Part shown: one piece after another, positions 50,129-59,182 of the stretch
Layout of the letters: each line of letters begins with the position of its first letter
How positions within the stretch are numbered: the stretch's first letter is position 1
Assembly (NCBI RefSeq): GCF_010726645.1
Contig: NZ_AP022563.1
Location: 4,836,001 to 4,900,000 of the forward strand
Direction: 5' to 3'
Length of the DNA: 64,000 nucleotides
Origin: Mycolicibacterium duvalii
GTDB taxonomy: Bacteria > Actinomycetota > Actinomycetes > Mycobacteriales > Mycobacteriaceae
Position numbers and translations under genes: made by a program
Notes under the pieces: model-generated
Databases searched by the model: none
What the model was told of the DNA's origin: nothing
Seen by the model: only the letters and a program-made list of their open reading frames with translations

Positions 50129-50805
50129 CCCCCGCCGCGCGGCCGTGCGCCGCGGCCATAGGTGATGTCCGCGCGTTCCGGATCCCAGCGGTTGCGGAAC
50201 ACCACATCCGACAGCGGCCGGCGGCGCACCGGGCCGTGCCGTCCGCGCGGCCAGCCCACCACCACGTGCCCGGCCAGGAACCATTCGTCGGGAATGCCCA
50301 CCGCATCGCGCAGCGCCTGCTCGCCGCCGTAGGACGCCCAACTCGTGATGCAGGCCCCCAGGCCTTGGGCGCGTGCGGCGAGGTAGAAGTTCTGCAGCGC
50401 CGGGTAGATGGAGCCGCCCTGCAGGAACTCCGACGAGAACTCGTTCTTGTACGCCGCGAACAACACCGACGTGAACTCACCGGCCCGATCGTGCAGTTCG
50501 TAGGTGGCGCGGTTGTTGCGGGCCGCCCGGCTGTCGTCGGTGGGGTCCGGGCGTGTCATGCCGTAGATGGATTCGATGGACTCCAGTGCGATCTTGGCGG
50601 CCTGCGCCACCGCGGCGCGCTGTTGTGCACCGTCGAGCACGATGAACCGCCACAATTGCGCGTTGGCGCCGTTGGGAGCCCAGGTGGCCGCCTGCAGGCA
50701 GCGGTCGAGCGTTTCGGCGTCGACCGGCTCGTCGGTGAACCGCCGGATCGAGCGCGCCGTGGACAGCACTTCCCAGACGTCGTTGGTCGGATGGGGCATG
50801 CCCAT
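50125..50805 (-). CDS. nitroreductase-family protein
   Basis: A 226-residue FMN nitroreductase-fold protein: STARSIRRFTDEPVD (FMN-binding Arg), TWAPNGANAQLWRFIVL, and the C-terminal GLGACITSW plus GIPDEWFLAGHVVVGWP. Two starts, ATG 50805 and ATG 50799, are possible; the first is used. It diverges from the SDR at 50894 with operator copy 3 between them, so it likely belongs to the regulon. Reaction may be flavin-dependent dehydrogenation or dehalogenation rather than nitro reduction. Confidence 0.9.
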   Translation of the reverse strand: MGMPHPTNDVWEVLSTARSIRRFTDEPVDAETLDRCLQAATWAPNGANAQLWRFIVLDGAQQRAAVAQAAKIALESIESIYGMTRPDPTDDSRAARNNRATYELHDRAGEFTSVLFAAYKNEFSSEFLQGGSIYPALQNFYLAARAQGLGACITSWASYGGEQALRDAVGIPDEWFLAGHVVVGWPRGRHGPVRRRPLSDVVFRNRWDPERADITYGRGARPRGGG

Positions 50806-50846
50806 TGGTGTACTCGACCCACGCGGGGTTGTCGAGGGCCCACGAT

Positions 50847-50864
50847 GCTGTACAGTCGTACTGC
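50847..50864. promoter_or_regulatory. operator copy 3 (GCTGTACG-type palindrome)
   Basis: Sequence GCTGTACAGTCGTACTGC, matching the consensus at 15 of 18 positions, in the 88-base gap between the divergent nitroreductase and SDR genes. Confidence 0.65.
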
Positions 50865-50893
50865 ACACGGGTAGCGATGACGGGAGTGGCGCT

Positions 50894-51664
50894 GTGAGCG
50901 ACAGGTTTTCGATGGAAGGGCGGGTCGCGGTCATCACCGGCGGCGGCACCGGCATCGGGCGCGCGTCGGCGCTGGTGCTCGCTGAGCGCGGCGCGGACAT
51001 CGTGCTGGCCGGCCGGCGGGAGGAGCCGTTGAAGGCGACTGCTGCCGACATCGAAGCCCTCGGCCGTCGCGCCCTGGTGGCACCGACCGACGTGACCGAG
51101 GCCGACGAGTGTCAGGCGCTGGTCGACGCCGCCCTCGGCGAGTTCGGACACCTCGACGTCCTGCTCAACAACGCCGGCGGCGGCGAGACCAAGTCGCTGA
51201 TGAAATGGACCGACGAGGAGTTCCACCAGGTGCTCGAGCTCAACCTGTCCAGCGCGTGGTACCTGTCGCGGGCCGCGGCCAAGCCGATGATCGCGCAGGG
51301 CAAGGGCGCTATCGTCAACATTTCGTCGGGGGCCAGCCTGCTGGCCATGCCGCAGGCTGCGGTCTACGGAGCGGCCAAGGCGGCACTGAACAACCTGACC
51401 GGTTCGATGGCGGCGGCGTGGACCCGAAAAGGCGTACGCGTCAACTGCATTGCGTGCGGTGCCATCCGCACTCCCGGCCTGGAAGCCGACGCTCAGCGCC
51501 AGGGCTTCGACATCGACATGATCGGTCAGACCAACGCCTCGGGCCGCATCGCCGAGCCCGACGAGATCGGTTACGGAGTGCTCTTTTTCGCCTCCGACGC
51601 GTCGAGTTACTGCTCGGGGCAGACGCTCTACATGCACGGCGGTCCGGGACCGGCGGGGGTCTGA
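50894..51664 (+). CDS. SDR-family oxidoreductase
   Basis: A 256-residue classical SDR: VITGGGTGIGRAS, NNAGGGETK, Ser in VNISSGAS and YGAAK, ending CSGQTLYMHGGPGPAGV. GTG 50894 gives MSDRFSMEGRVAVITG. It carries operator copy 3 upstream and its stop overlaps the ATG of the next gene (TGATG), so the SDR and VOC proteins are coupled. Confidence 0.91.
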   Translation: MSDRFSMEGRVAVITGGGTGIGRASALVLAERGADIVLAGRREEPLKATAADIEALGRRALVAPTDVTEADECQALVDAALGEFGHLDVLLNNAGGGETKSLMKWTDEEFHQVLELNLSSAWYLSRAAAKPMIAQGKGAIVNISSGASLLAMPQAAVYGAAKAALNNLTGSMAAAWTRKGVRVNCIACGAIRTPGLEADAQRQGFDIDMIGQTNASGRIAEPDEIGYGVLFFASDASSYCSGQTLYMHGGPGPAGV

Positions 51665-52089
51665 TGGTGGATGTCAGCCACATCGGCCTGCGGGTCCGTG
51701 ATCTGAACACGTCCGTCGCCTTTTACGAGGCCTTGGGTTTCAGTGAGGTCAAACGACTCACTGTGCCCGACCAGATGGCCGAGGGCCTGCTCGGGCTGGC
51801 GCCACCGATCGGTTTCGAGGCGGTGTACCTGCGCAACGGCGGCGTCGTGTTGCAGCTGCTGACGTTCTCGGGCTATCCGGCGCCCGACGAGCCGGAGCGC
51901 GGTATGGTCGGCGCCGGCCTGACGCACCTGTCGATCGCCGTGGCCGACATGGGTGCCGCACAGGCCGCGGTGACCGCCGGTGGCGGCGGTGTCATCGCCG
52001 ATCCCGGCGGCGGATACGCGTGCATGGTCCGCGACCCCGACGGTCAACTCCTCGAACTGGTCAACGAGAAGGTGCGGCCTGTCCGCTAG
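51664..52089 (+). CDS. VOC-superfamily (glyoxalase/dioxygenase-fold) protein
   Basis: A 141-residue vicinal oxygen chelate protein with the two beta-alpha-beta-beta-beta modules: VDVSHIGLRVRDLNTSVAFYEALGF and GAGLTHLSIAVADMGAAQAAV, ending ACMVRDPDGQLLELVN. Metal ligands of the fold (His6, Glu in the first module; His and Glu in the second) are present. Coupled to the SDR upstream. Could be an epimerase, glyoxalase or dioxygenase. Confidence 0.88.
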   Translation: MVDVSHIGLRVRDLNTSVAFYEALGFSEVKRLTVPDQMAEGLLGLAPPIGFEAVYLRNGGVVLQLLTFSGYPAPDEPERGMVGAGLTHLSIAVADMGAAQAAVTAGGGGVIADPGGGYACMVRDPDGQLLELVNEKVRPVR

Positions 52090-52391
52090 GCGTCCTCGAG
52101 GGCTTCGCCGATCTCCTGCGCCACCCGGCTGTGCTCGTTCTGCAGCAGCGCATGCCCGGCGGCCAGCGCCAGCGCCACGGGCCACTCGATGATCTGGGCC
52201 GCAGCCAGCGCGCCGAGCGCACCGTAGAACGCCAGCTGCTCCGGTCGGGGGATACGGACCCGTCCCACCAACGGCAGCTCGACGGCGAACGTCTGGGCTT
52301 CCCGTACCCGTTGGACGGCGTCGCGGTGCGTCGTCCTCTCGGTGTTGGCGGCCCCGGTCTTGGGGGATTCGGTCTTTGAGGATTCGGCCAT
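52086..52391 (-). CDS. small membrane-associated protein next to the P-type ATPase
   Basis: A 101-residue protein with a charged N-terminal half and one hydrophobic stretch FYGALGALAAAQIIEWPVAL (about 60-80) followed by ALAAGHALLQNEHS. The IEWPV...GHALL pattern recurs in the protein at 55589-56053, which flanks the ATPase gene on the other side. ATG 52391 has GGAAGG seven bases upstream. By position it resembles the small ORFs next to ctpH in M. tuberculosis (recollection). Confidence 0.7.
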   Translation of the reverse strand: MAESSKTESPKTGAANTERTTHRDAVQRVREAQTFAVELPLVGRVRIPRPEQLAFYGALGALAAAQIIEWPVALALAAGHALLQNEHSRVAQEIGEALEDA

Positions 52392-52405
52392 TCGTAACCT
52401 TCCCG

Positions 52406-55400
52406 TCATGGCGTATTCGGCTCTTCGTGGCCCGCGGTGCGGACCGTGGGAGGCGTGGTTGCTTCATCAGGTATCACACCGTCATCCGACCCGTTGACCG
52501 TCGTCTCCGGCGTCATCGCCATCCCGCTGCGGGAGCTGTACGCGGTGCTCTGGCGGCTGGGCGTCGTCGCCATCGACGACTGAACCCGGCCCAGTAGCCA
52601 GGGCGCGCAGCCCGCGGCGGTGGTGGCCACGCCCGCGGTGCCGAGCGCCTGCGCCCAGCCCAGCGGGCCCAACGGGGTGCAGCCGAGCAGCTGGCTCACC
52701 CCCGGAGTGCTGATCAGCGCGCCGAGTGTGGCCAGCGATCCGACCGCGGTACCCACCACCAGCGGGCTGCGCGAATCCAGCAGAGTCTGCCCCAGCTGCG
52801 TGGTCACCAGCGCCACCAGCGCGACCGTCGAGGCCCTGCGCGGTGTCAGCGTGAACCCGGCCAGCATCCACGCCGACGTCGCGGCCGCCGCCGTCGCCGT
52901 CCCGCGGACGGCCACGGTCCGCCAGATCGCCGCATGGTTCGGGCCGTGTCCCACGGCGTCGCCGTTGCGCCGGGCCGGGCTCACCGCCAGCGCCGCGGCG
53001 GGCAGCGCGTCGGTCATCATGTTCACCAACAGCAGCTGCCGGGTGTTCAGCGGTGAGTGGCCGGTCAGCGCGCACCCGATGATCGAGAAGGCCACCTCAC
53101 CGGCATTGCCGCCCAGCAACACCGACACCGCGGCCTGCACGCGCCGCCAGAGCTGGTCGCCCTCGTCGAGCGCGTCCAGCAGCGACCCGATCCGCCCGTC
53201 GAGCAGCATCACGTCGGCCGCGGTGCGGGCCGGATCGCTGCCGCGCGACGCGACGCCGATGCCGACGGTGGCAGCGCGGATCGCCGCCGCGTCGTTGGCG
53301 CCGTCCCCGACCATCGCGCACACCAGGCCGGTCCGCTCCAGCGTCTGCACCACCTGCACCTTGTGCTCCGGCGTCATCCGCGCGAACACCAGACCGTCGC
53401 GCACGGCACGTTCCTGACCCCGCCGGGACAGCGCCTCCCAGTCGGCACCGCTGATCACCTGCTCCGCGGTGACGGCCAAGCCGAGCTCCGTCGCGATCGC
53501 CGCCGCGGTGACCGGATGATCGCCGGTGATGAGCCGGACCCCCACCTGCTGCCGACGCAGGGCTGCCAGCAACGAGGCCGACTCCGGGCGGGGGGTATCC
53601 GCCAGGCCCAGCAGTCCGACAAACTGTAAACCTTTGCCGCACAGGCCGACCAGCGCATCATCACCGCGCCGCGCGGTCTGCGCCTGGCGCTCGGTCAGCG
53701 CGCGGCGAGCCACTGCGATGACCCGCAGGCCGGCCTGCGCCATCTGGTGCACGGCGCGTTTGACGCCAGGGTCCAGACCTGTGCACGCGGCCAGAACGGT
53801 CTCCGGTGCCCCCTTGACCGACAGCTCACCGCCGTCGAGCGACGCCGAGAAAGGCCGCCCCGACCGGAACGGCAGGTACATCGCGTCGGCACCCGGTGGT
53901 GGCAGGTCGGAAGCCGCCTCGGCGACAGCGCCGTCGGTGGCGTGATCGTGACGCTTGCCGTTCTTCGGCGGCGTGGCCCGCGCCGCGCACATGAGCACCT
54001 GATGCTCGGTGACGCCGTCGCCGCAGTGGGCCTGCGCGACGCGCAGGCGGTTCTCGCTGAGAGTGCCGGTCTTGTCGAAGCAGACGACGTCGACGCGGCC
54101 CAGCGCCTCCACCGAACGCGGGCTGCGCACCAGCACCCCGGCGCGGGTCAGGCGGCGCGCCGCGGTCTGCTGCGCCAGAGTCGCCACCAGCGGCATGCCT
54201 TCCGGAACCGCGGCCACCGCGACGGCCACGCCGCTGGCCACCGCGCGGTGCAGAGGCGCCAGGCGCAGTATCGACAGGCCGCTGACCAGAGCTCCACCGG
54301 CCAGGCTCAACGGCAGGGCTTTGTCGGTCAACTCACGCAACTGCGTCTGCAACCCCACCGCCGATTTCTCCGCTGACTGCACGTGCACGGCCCGGCTCGC
54401 CTGGGTGCTGTCGCCGACCTCGGTGACGATGGCGACCGCGGTTCCCGCGACCATGGTCGTGGTGGCGTGCAGCATGCAGCTGCGTTCCCCGAGGCCTGCA
54501 CCCGGGGTTGCGTTGGCGCTCTTGGGGACCGGCAGCGATTCCCCGGTCAACGAGGATTCGTCGAGTTCGGCGTCGGTCGCCTCGACGATCCGCGCGTCGG
54601 CGGGCACCACCTCGCCGGGCCGCACCTCGATGAGGTCGCCGGGTCGCACGTCTGCGGCATCGACGGTGCGGTAGCCGTCGTCGGTGACGAGCCGGGCCGG
54701 TGGGACCTGGACCGCCAGCAGACGGCCCAGCAGCCGCTCGGCCCGAACCTGTTGCGAGGCCGCGAGCATCGAGTTGCCCGCCAACACCGAACCGACCAGG
54801 ATCGCGTCGATCGGTGATCCCAGCAGGGCGCTCGCGGCCGAGCCGACGGCGAGGATCGGGGTCAGCGGGTCCGAGAGCTCCTGGCGCAGTGCGCCCACCA
54901 GATCCCCGGCCAGTCGCAGCGGGGGACCGGTGAGCCGGGGGATCATGCTGACCGATGCGCTCGCCGCGGAGGCGACCGCCGACTTGCTCGGCTTCGGGGC
55001 GCGGTGGGGTTGCGGGAGTACCTGCCGCACCTCCTCGGCCGACATCGCATGCCACTCGTAGACGGTCGCCGGAGTGGGGATCGCATCGTTGAGGGCGCCG
55101 CGCGCCAGCAGCAGTCCGGTGGTCAGGCCCGCGGCGGCCCCCGCGGTCACCGGCCCGGGACCGCGGCCCCGCACGCCGGGGACCATCAGCAGGGCGCCCA
55201 GCATGGAGGCGCTGGTGGCGAGCTGCACGCCGCGTTCGCTGGCTCGCCGTGCGGCGGGCAGCGCGTGCATGATCCGCCACACGGCGGCGAGGTCGGCGGC
55301 CAGCAGATCGGCGCGCCACGGCGGTCGGCCGCCCCCGGTGAGCAGCCCGACCGCCACGTCGGCGAGCGAAAGTGCTTGGGGCGCAGCCGAAGAGATCACG

Positions 55401-55592
55401 GCGACGGTCCGGCCTTCGCGCTGCAGCGCCAGGACGACGTCCAGCAATGCCGCATCGACGGGCCCGTCGAGTGGATACAGTTCGTCGAAGGACGGGGTCC
55501 TCCTGGCGCCAGCACCGGCGGCTGGGTGTGCCGCCCACGAGCTCCTTGACCGCGGCGGCGGCGCCATCGAGCAGGCCGCCGAGAAAGCTCAC
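52406..55592 (-). pseudogene. CtpH/CtpI-type P-type ATPase gene, 5' part deleted and frameshifted
   Basis: The long frame 52406-55567 encodes a P-type ATPase core with the actuator TGES (DESSLTGESLPVPKS), the phosphorylation site CFDKTGTLSEN, the hinge MVGDGANDAAAIR and about eight to ten helices; its first 50 residues (SFDELYPLDGPVDAALLDVV...) look like the middle of a HAD domain rather than a protein start. The natural start seems to be GTG 55592, overlapping the upstream stop (GTGA) and giving MSFLGGLLDGAAAAVKELVG, GTPSRRCWRQEDP, in a different frame. The M. tuberculosis CtpH/CtpI proteins exceed 1500 residues; about 500-600 codons are missing here and the junction near 55490-55510 is out of frame. 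Internal reinitiation could still make a catalytic core. Confidence 0.65.
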
Positions 55593-56053
55593 TTCTTGGC
55601 GGCGCGCCGCGGGCCGGTCGCCTTCTTGGCCGGTTGCGACTGCCCCCGTCCGGTGGACTTCGCGGCCCGCCGGGGCGCAGTCTTCGCGGCTCGCCTCGGT
55701 GCAGTCTTCGCGGCCCGCCGCGGCGCCGTCTTCGCCGGGGCCGGTGAGCGCGATGGGGCGGTCGTCGCCGGCGCACCGCGCTGCGCGAGTTGGTGCACGA
55801 CCAGCGCGGTGCCGCCGACGGTGAGCAGTACCGGCCACTCGACGAGTCCGGCGGCACCGATGGCCCCGATCGTCAGCGCCGCGGCGGCCGATGACCGGCT
55901 GCCGCTGTCGATACCGGTCCGCACTCCCGAGGCCGCTCCGCGCACCGCACCGACGACGCCGTTGACCGCTGCACCGCCGATCGCACCGGCCGCCGCAGTG
56001 GTCGTGTCTGCTGTCTTGGTCACCACCCGGGTGGCCGCCGAAACGATGTTCAT
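55589..56053 (-). CDS. membrane protein with Lys/Arg/Ala-rich repeat tail
   Basis: A 154-residue protein: an N-terminal Ala/Thr/Gly-rich amphipathic part, a hydrophobic segment (about 68-92, AIGAAGLVEWPVLLTVGGTALVVH) and a basic tail with three tandem copies of the 8-residue unit KTAPRRAA followed by more Lys/Arg/Ala. ATG 56053 has AGGAG eight bases upstream. The stop overlaps the GTG of the ATPase gene. A similar small membrane protein precedes ctpH in M. tuberculosis (recollection). The tail could bind nucleic acid or acidic lipids. Confidence 0.75.
   Translation of the reverse strand: MNIVSAATRVVTKTADTTTAAAGAIGGAAVNGVVGAVRGAASGVRTGIDSGSRSSAAAALTIGAIGAAGLVEWPVLLTVGGTALVVHQLAQRGAPATTAPSRSPAPAKTAPRRAAKTAPRRAAKTAPRRAAKSTGRGQSQPAKKATGPRRAAKK
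55657..55728. repeat. three tandem 24-bp repeats
   Basis: Three consecutive 24-base units (55657-55680, 55681-55704, 55705-55728) of the form TCTTCGCGGCCCGCCGGGGC plus four bases, with a few substitutions. They encode KTAPRRAA units in the minus-strand gene. Copy number may vary among strains. Confidence 0.85.
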
Positions 56054-56143
56054 CGCACGCTCCTCGCGCCGCTTACGTCCCTCAGTGTCTTCCCGTAAAC
56101 AGCCGTTGTACACCGTCTTGGTGAACAATCGGAGAGCCGATCA

Positions 56144-56995
56144 TCACCCGAGTTCGTCGAGCATCCCGGCGTAGCGGTCCAGGAACGGCAGCGTCGTGAC
56201 CGGGTCGGCGGCGTCCCGGCGGCCACCGCCGATCACCACCCGGGTGCAGCCGAGGTCGCGGTAACGCGCCAGCCGGTTCGCCGACGGGTCGCCCCAGGCC
56301 ATGATCGTCAGATCCAGTGCCGCGGGGTCGCGGCCGGCGTCTTCGGCCCGGCGCCGGAAGTCGGCCACGGCCGCCGGCAGGTCGCGCAGCGCCGCATCGC
56401 CGGGCAGCCACCCGTCGGCCCACGGCAGGCAGGCCTCGATCGCATTGGGGCCGGTCGCCGCGGTCAGAATCGGGGGTCCGGTCTGCTGGAGTGGTTTGGG
56501 GGAGCACCAGACGGGGCCGAAATCGAAGAACCGGCCGTGGTGTTCGGGCACGTCGGCGGTCCACAGCACCCGCAGCGCGGCAACCATGTCGGCCAGCGCG
56601 CGGTAGCGGTCCCGCCACGCCGGCCCGCTCGAAACTTCGAGTTCGGCGCGCATACCGACACCGACCCCGAGCAGCAGCCGGCCGTCGCTGAACCGGTCCA
56701 GCGTGGCCACCTGCTTGGCGAAGGTGAACAGTTCGTGCTCCAGCGGCAGCGCGACCGCGGAACCCAGCCGCAGTGTGGTGGTGGTTTGCGCCGCCAGCAG
56801 CAGGGACAGCAGCGGATCCCACATCCGCTGTTGTGCGTGCAGGAGCGCCGCCGGTAGCGAGCCGGCCGCGGATACCGAAAGCTTCGGATGTTCACCCACC
56901 CAGAGCGATTCGAAGCCGCGTTGTTCGAGTTCGCGGGCCAGCACGTCGGGTGCGAGATCGCCCGGCGTGTTGAGGCTGACGTATCCGATGTGCAT
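56144..56995 (-). CDS. LLM-class F420/flavin-dependent oxidoreductase
   Basis: A 283-residue luciferase-like enzyme of the Rv2161c/TIGR03619-like type: HIGYVSLNTPGDLAPDVLARELEQRGFESLWVGEHP, then LRLGSAVALPLEHELFTFAKQ and LLLGVGVGMRAELEV. ATG 56995. It diverges from the second P450 with operator copy 4 between them, so it probably works in the same route. Confidence 0.9.
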   Translation of the reverse strand: MHIGYVSLNTPGDLAPDVLARELEQRGFESLWVGEHPKLSVSAAGSLPAALLHAQQRMWDPLLSLLLAAQTTTTLRLGSAVALPLEHELFTFAKQVATLDRFSDGRLLLGVGVGMRAELEVSSGPAWRDRYRALADMVAALRVLWTADVPEHHGRFFDFGPVWCSPKPLQQTGPPILTAATGPNAIEACLPWADGWLPGDAALRDLPAAVADFRRRAEDAGRDPAALDLTIMAWGDPSANRLARYRDLGCTRVVIGGGRRDAADPVTTLPFLDRYAGMLDELG

Positions 56996-57019
56996 GCATT
57001 CTCCTCGTCAGACGGCGAT

Positions 57020-57037
57020 GCTGTACGATCGTACAGG
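57020..57037. promoter_or_regulatory. operator copy 4 (GCTGTACG-type palindrome)
   Basis: Sequence GCTGTACGATCGTACAGG, matching the consensus at 17 of 18 positions, and the most symmetric copy. It ends on the first base of the P450 GTG at 57037, so a bound protein would block the P450 start and also cover the leader of the divergent LLM gene. Confidence 0.7.
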
Positions 57038-58221
57038 TGAGCACGCTCTACTACGACCCCTACGACGTCGAGATCGATCTCGACCCGTACCCGGTCTACA
57101 AGCGACTGCGCGACGACGCGCCCGTGTACTACAACGAGCGACTCGACTTCTGGGCGCTGAGCCGGTTCACCGACGTGGAGGCCGCGCTGCGGGACGCCGA
57201 CAACCTCAGCTCGGCCAAAGGTGACATCCTCGAGGTGGTTAAGGCCGAACCGGTGATGCCCGACGGTGTGTTCATCAACGAGGATCCGCCGCTGCACACC
57301 GTGCATCGGCTGCTGGTGGCACGCGCATTCACGCCCCGGAAGATGAAGGCGATCGAGGAGCAGATCCGGTCCTTCTGCGCGGCCTGTCTCGATCCGTTGC
57401 GCGGGGGAGACCGGTTCGACTTCACGCGCGATCTCGGTGCGGAGATGCCGATGCGGGTGATCGGCATGCTCGTCGGTATGCCGGATTCACTGCAGCGCAG
57501 TGTCCGCAAGGTGGCCGGCGCCCGGCTGCGCAACAAGCCGGGGGAGCCGCTGCCGGTGAGTAGGGACAACTACTTCAACGGCAACATGTTTCGTGACTAT
57601 GTCGCATGGCGCAAAGACAACCCGGGCGACGACCTGGTGACCGAACTCCTGCACGTCGAATTCGACGATGTGGACGGGCAGCGGCGCCGGTTGCGCGACG
57701 AGGAGCTGCTCGTGTTCCTCGGGGTGATCGCCAATGCCGGCACCGAGACGGTCGGGCGCCTGTTCGGCTGGCTGGGCAAGGTGCTCGCCGACCATCCCGA
57801 CCAGCGCCGCGAACTCGTCGCCGACCCGTCGTTGATTCCGGCGGCGATCGAAGAGGTCCTGCGCCTCGAGCCGCCCGTGCACAGCATCGCCCGCTACGTC
57901 GCCGAAGACGTTGAATACCACGGTGAGACGGTGCCCGCCGGCAGCGCGCTGTTGCTGATGGCGGGGGCGGCCAACCACGACGAGCGGCGCTTCGAGAATC
58001 CCGAGCACTTCGACATCCGGCGCAACCCGAACCACCTGACCTTCGGCCGGGGCGCGCACTTCTGTCTGGGTGCGTCGCTGGCCCGCATCGAGGGCCGGGT
58101 CGCGCTCGAGGAGATCCTCAAGCGCTGGCCGGACTGGACCATCGACACTGAGCATGCGACACGCGCGCCGACGGCGACGGTGCGGGGCTGGGACTCGATG
58201 CCCGCGATCGTGGGTCAGTAG
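57037..58221 (+). CDS. cytochrome P450 (second of a similar pair)
   Basis: A 394-residue P450 with haem loop FGRGAHFCLGASLAR (Cys at about 343), I-helix NAGTETVGRLFG and K-helix EEVLR. It is similar from end to end to the P450 at 46312-47499, including the start YYDPYDVEIDLDPYP and the end TATVRGWDSMPAI. The GTG at 57037 lies against operator copy 4. Two similar P450s under the same operator suggest successive hydroxylations or related substrates. Its 3' end overlaps the convergent MBL gene by 7 bases. Confidence 0.93.
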   Translation: MSTLYYDPYDVEIDLDPYPVYKRLRDDAPVYYNERLDFWALSRFTDVEAALRDADNLSSAKGDILEVVKAEPVMPDGVFINEDPPLHTVHRLLVARAFTPRKMKAIEEQIRSFCAACLDPLRGGDRFDFTRDLGAEMPMRVIGMLVGMPDSLQRSVRKVAGARLRNKPGEPLPVSRDNYFNGNMFRDYVAWRKDNPGDDLVTELLHVEFDDVDGQRRRLRDEELLVFLGVIANAGTETVGRLFGWLGKVLADHPDQRRELVADPSLIPAAIEEVLRLEPPVHSIARYVAEDVEYHGETVPAGSALLLMAGAANHDERRFENPEHFDIRRNPNHLTFGRGAHFCLGASLARIEGRVALEEILKRWPDWTIDTEHATRAPTATVRGWDSMPAIVGQ

Positions 58222-59111
58222 TCCCAGACCGCCGGAACGCAGCGGAAGACATCGCCCTGCGCCGCCACGTGGCAGACCGACGGGAACGGCAGGTGCGTGG
58301 CCACCAGCGACCCACCGGTGGCCGCGAGCTCGGTCAGCAGATCGACCCGTACCCGGACGGCTTCCTCGGGATCGTGCTCGAAGCCGTTGTGCCAGCCCGG
58401 ATTGTCGAACCCCGGTGCGAACACGGCATCGCCTGCGAAGGTCAGCTGCTCGCCACCCGAGGCCAGCCGGATCACGCTGTGCCCGGGAGTGTGCCCACCG
58501 GTGCGGCTCACCAGCACGCCCGGCGCCACCTCGTACTCCGTCTCGAAGGGCCGCAGCTTGTTTCGGTATTCGGAGAGGAAGCGCGACGCACACGAGCGGA
58601 GCACCTCGGGCACCGGCGGAGGCATGCAGGTCCGCGAGAAGTCCGGGGCTTCCCAGAATTCGGCTTCCCGGGCCGCGACATGAACGCGCAGATCGGGGCG
58701 CAGTCGTGCCTTCACCCCGTCGCTGAGGAGCCCGCCGACATGGTCCATGTGCAGATGTGTGAGCACCACGTCGGTCACCGAGGGGAGTTCGATGCCCGCT
58801 GCCTGCAGCCGCGCCACCGTGTGACCGGCCCGGGGAAAGTCGGGGAACTCGACGCCCAGTCCCGCGTCGACCAAAATGGTTCGGTCGGCGCTGCGGACCA
58901 CGACGACGTTGAGCGGCCAGTCCAGGACGTCGGGCGGCAGGTACATGTCGTGCAGCCATCCGGCCAGATTCTCGGGCTCGGTGTTGGTCGCCAGCGTCGA
59001 GGCCGTGATGGGCAGTACGCCGTCGCTGATCACGAGAACCTCTATGTCACTGACGTTCACGGCGTACCGCGACGGAACCAGTTCGTCGAGGTGCGTATCG
59101 GTCATGCTCAT
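58215..59111 (-). CDS. MBL-fold hydrolase
   Basis: A 298-residue metallo-beta-lactamase-fold enzyme with the full motif THLHMDHVGG near residue 120, plus GGHTPGHSVIRL and FAGDAVFAPG. It resembles the lactonase/AHL-lactonase-like group, in which a C-terminal His (ATHLPFPS) completes the site. ATG 59111 follows GGAGAAGAAA; a second ATG two codons later is possible. A lactone- or ester-hydrolysing step in the surrounding pathway is plausible. Confidence 0.9.
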   Translation of the reverse strand: MSMTDTHLDELVPSRYAVNVSDIEVLVISDGVLPITASTLATNTEPENLAGWLHDMYLPPDVLDWPLNVVVVRSADRTILVDAGLGVEFPDFPRAGHTVARLQAAGIELPSVTDVVLTHLHMDHVGGLLSDGVKARLRPDLRVHVAAREAEFWEAPDFSRTCMPPPVPEVLRSCASRFLSEYRNKLRPFETEYEVAPGVLVSRTGGHTPGHSVIRLASGGEQLTFAGDAVFAPGFDNPGWHNGFEHDPEEAVRVRVDLLTELAATGGSLVATHLPFPSVCHVAAQGDVFRCVPAVWDY

Positions 59112-59182
59112 TTTCTTCTCCTCGCGTGGGGTTGCGTGCGACCGCCAGAACACGTGCTGTCGCCTAAAGTCATCCCGTCGGC

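Noticed and set aside
55657..55728. Short repeats as a possible CRISPR array
   Set aside because: The units are contiguous without spacers and encode an in-frame protein repeat.
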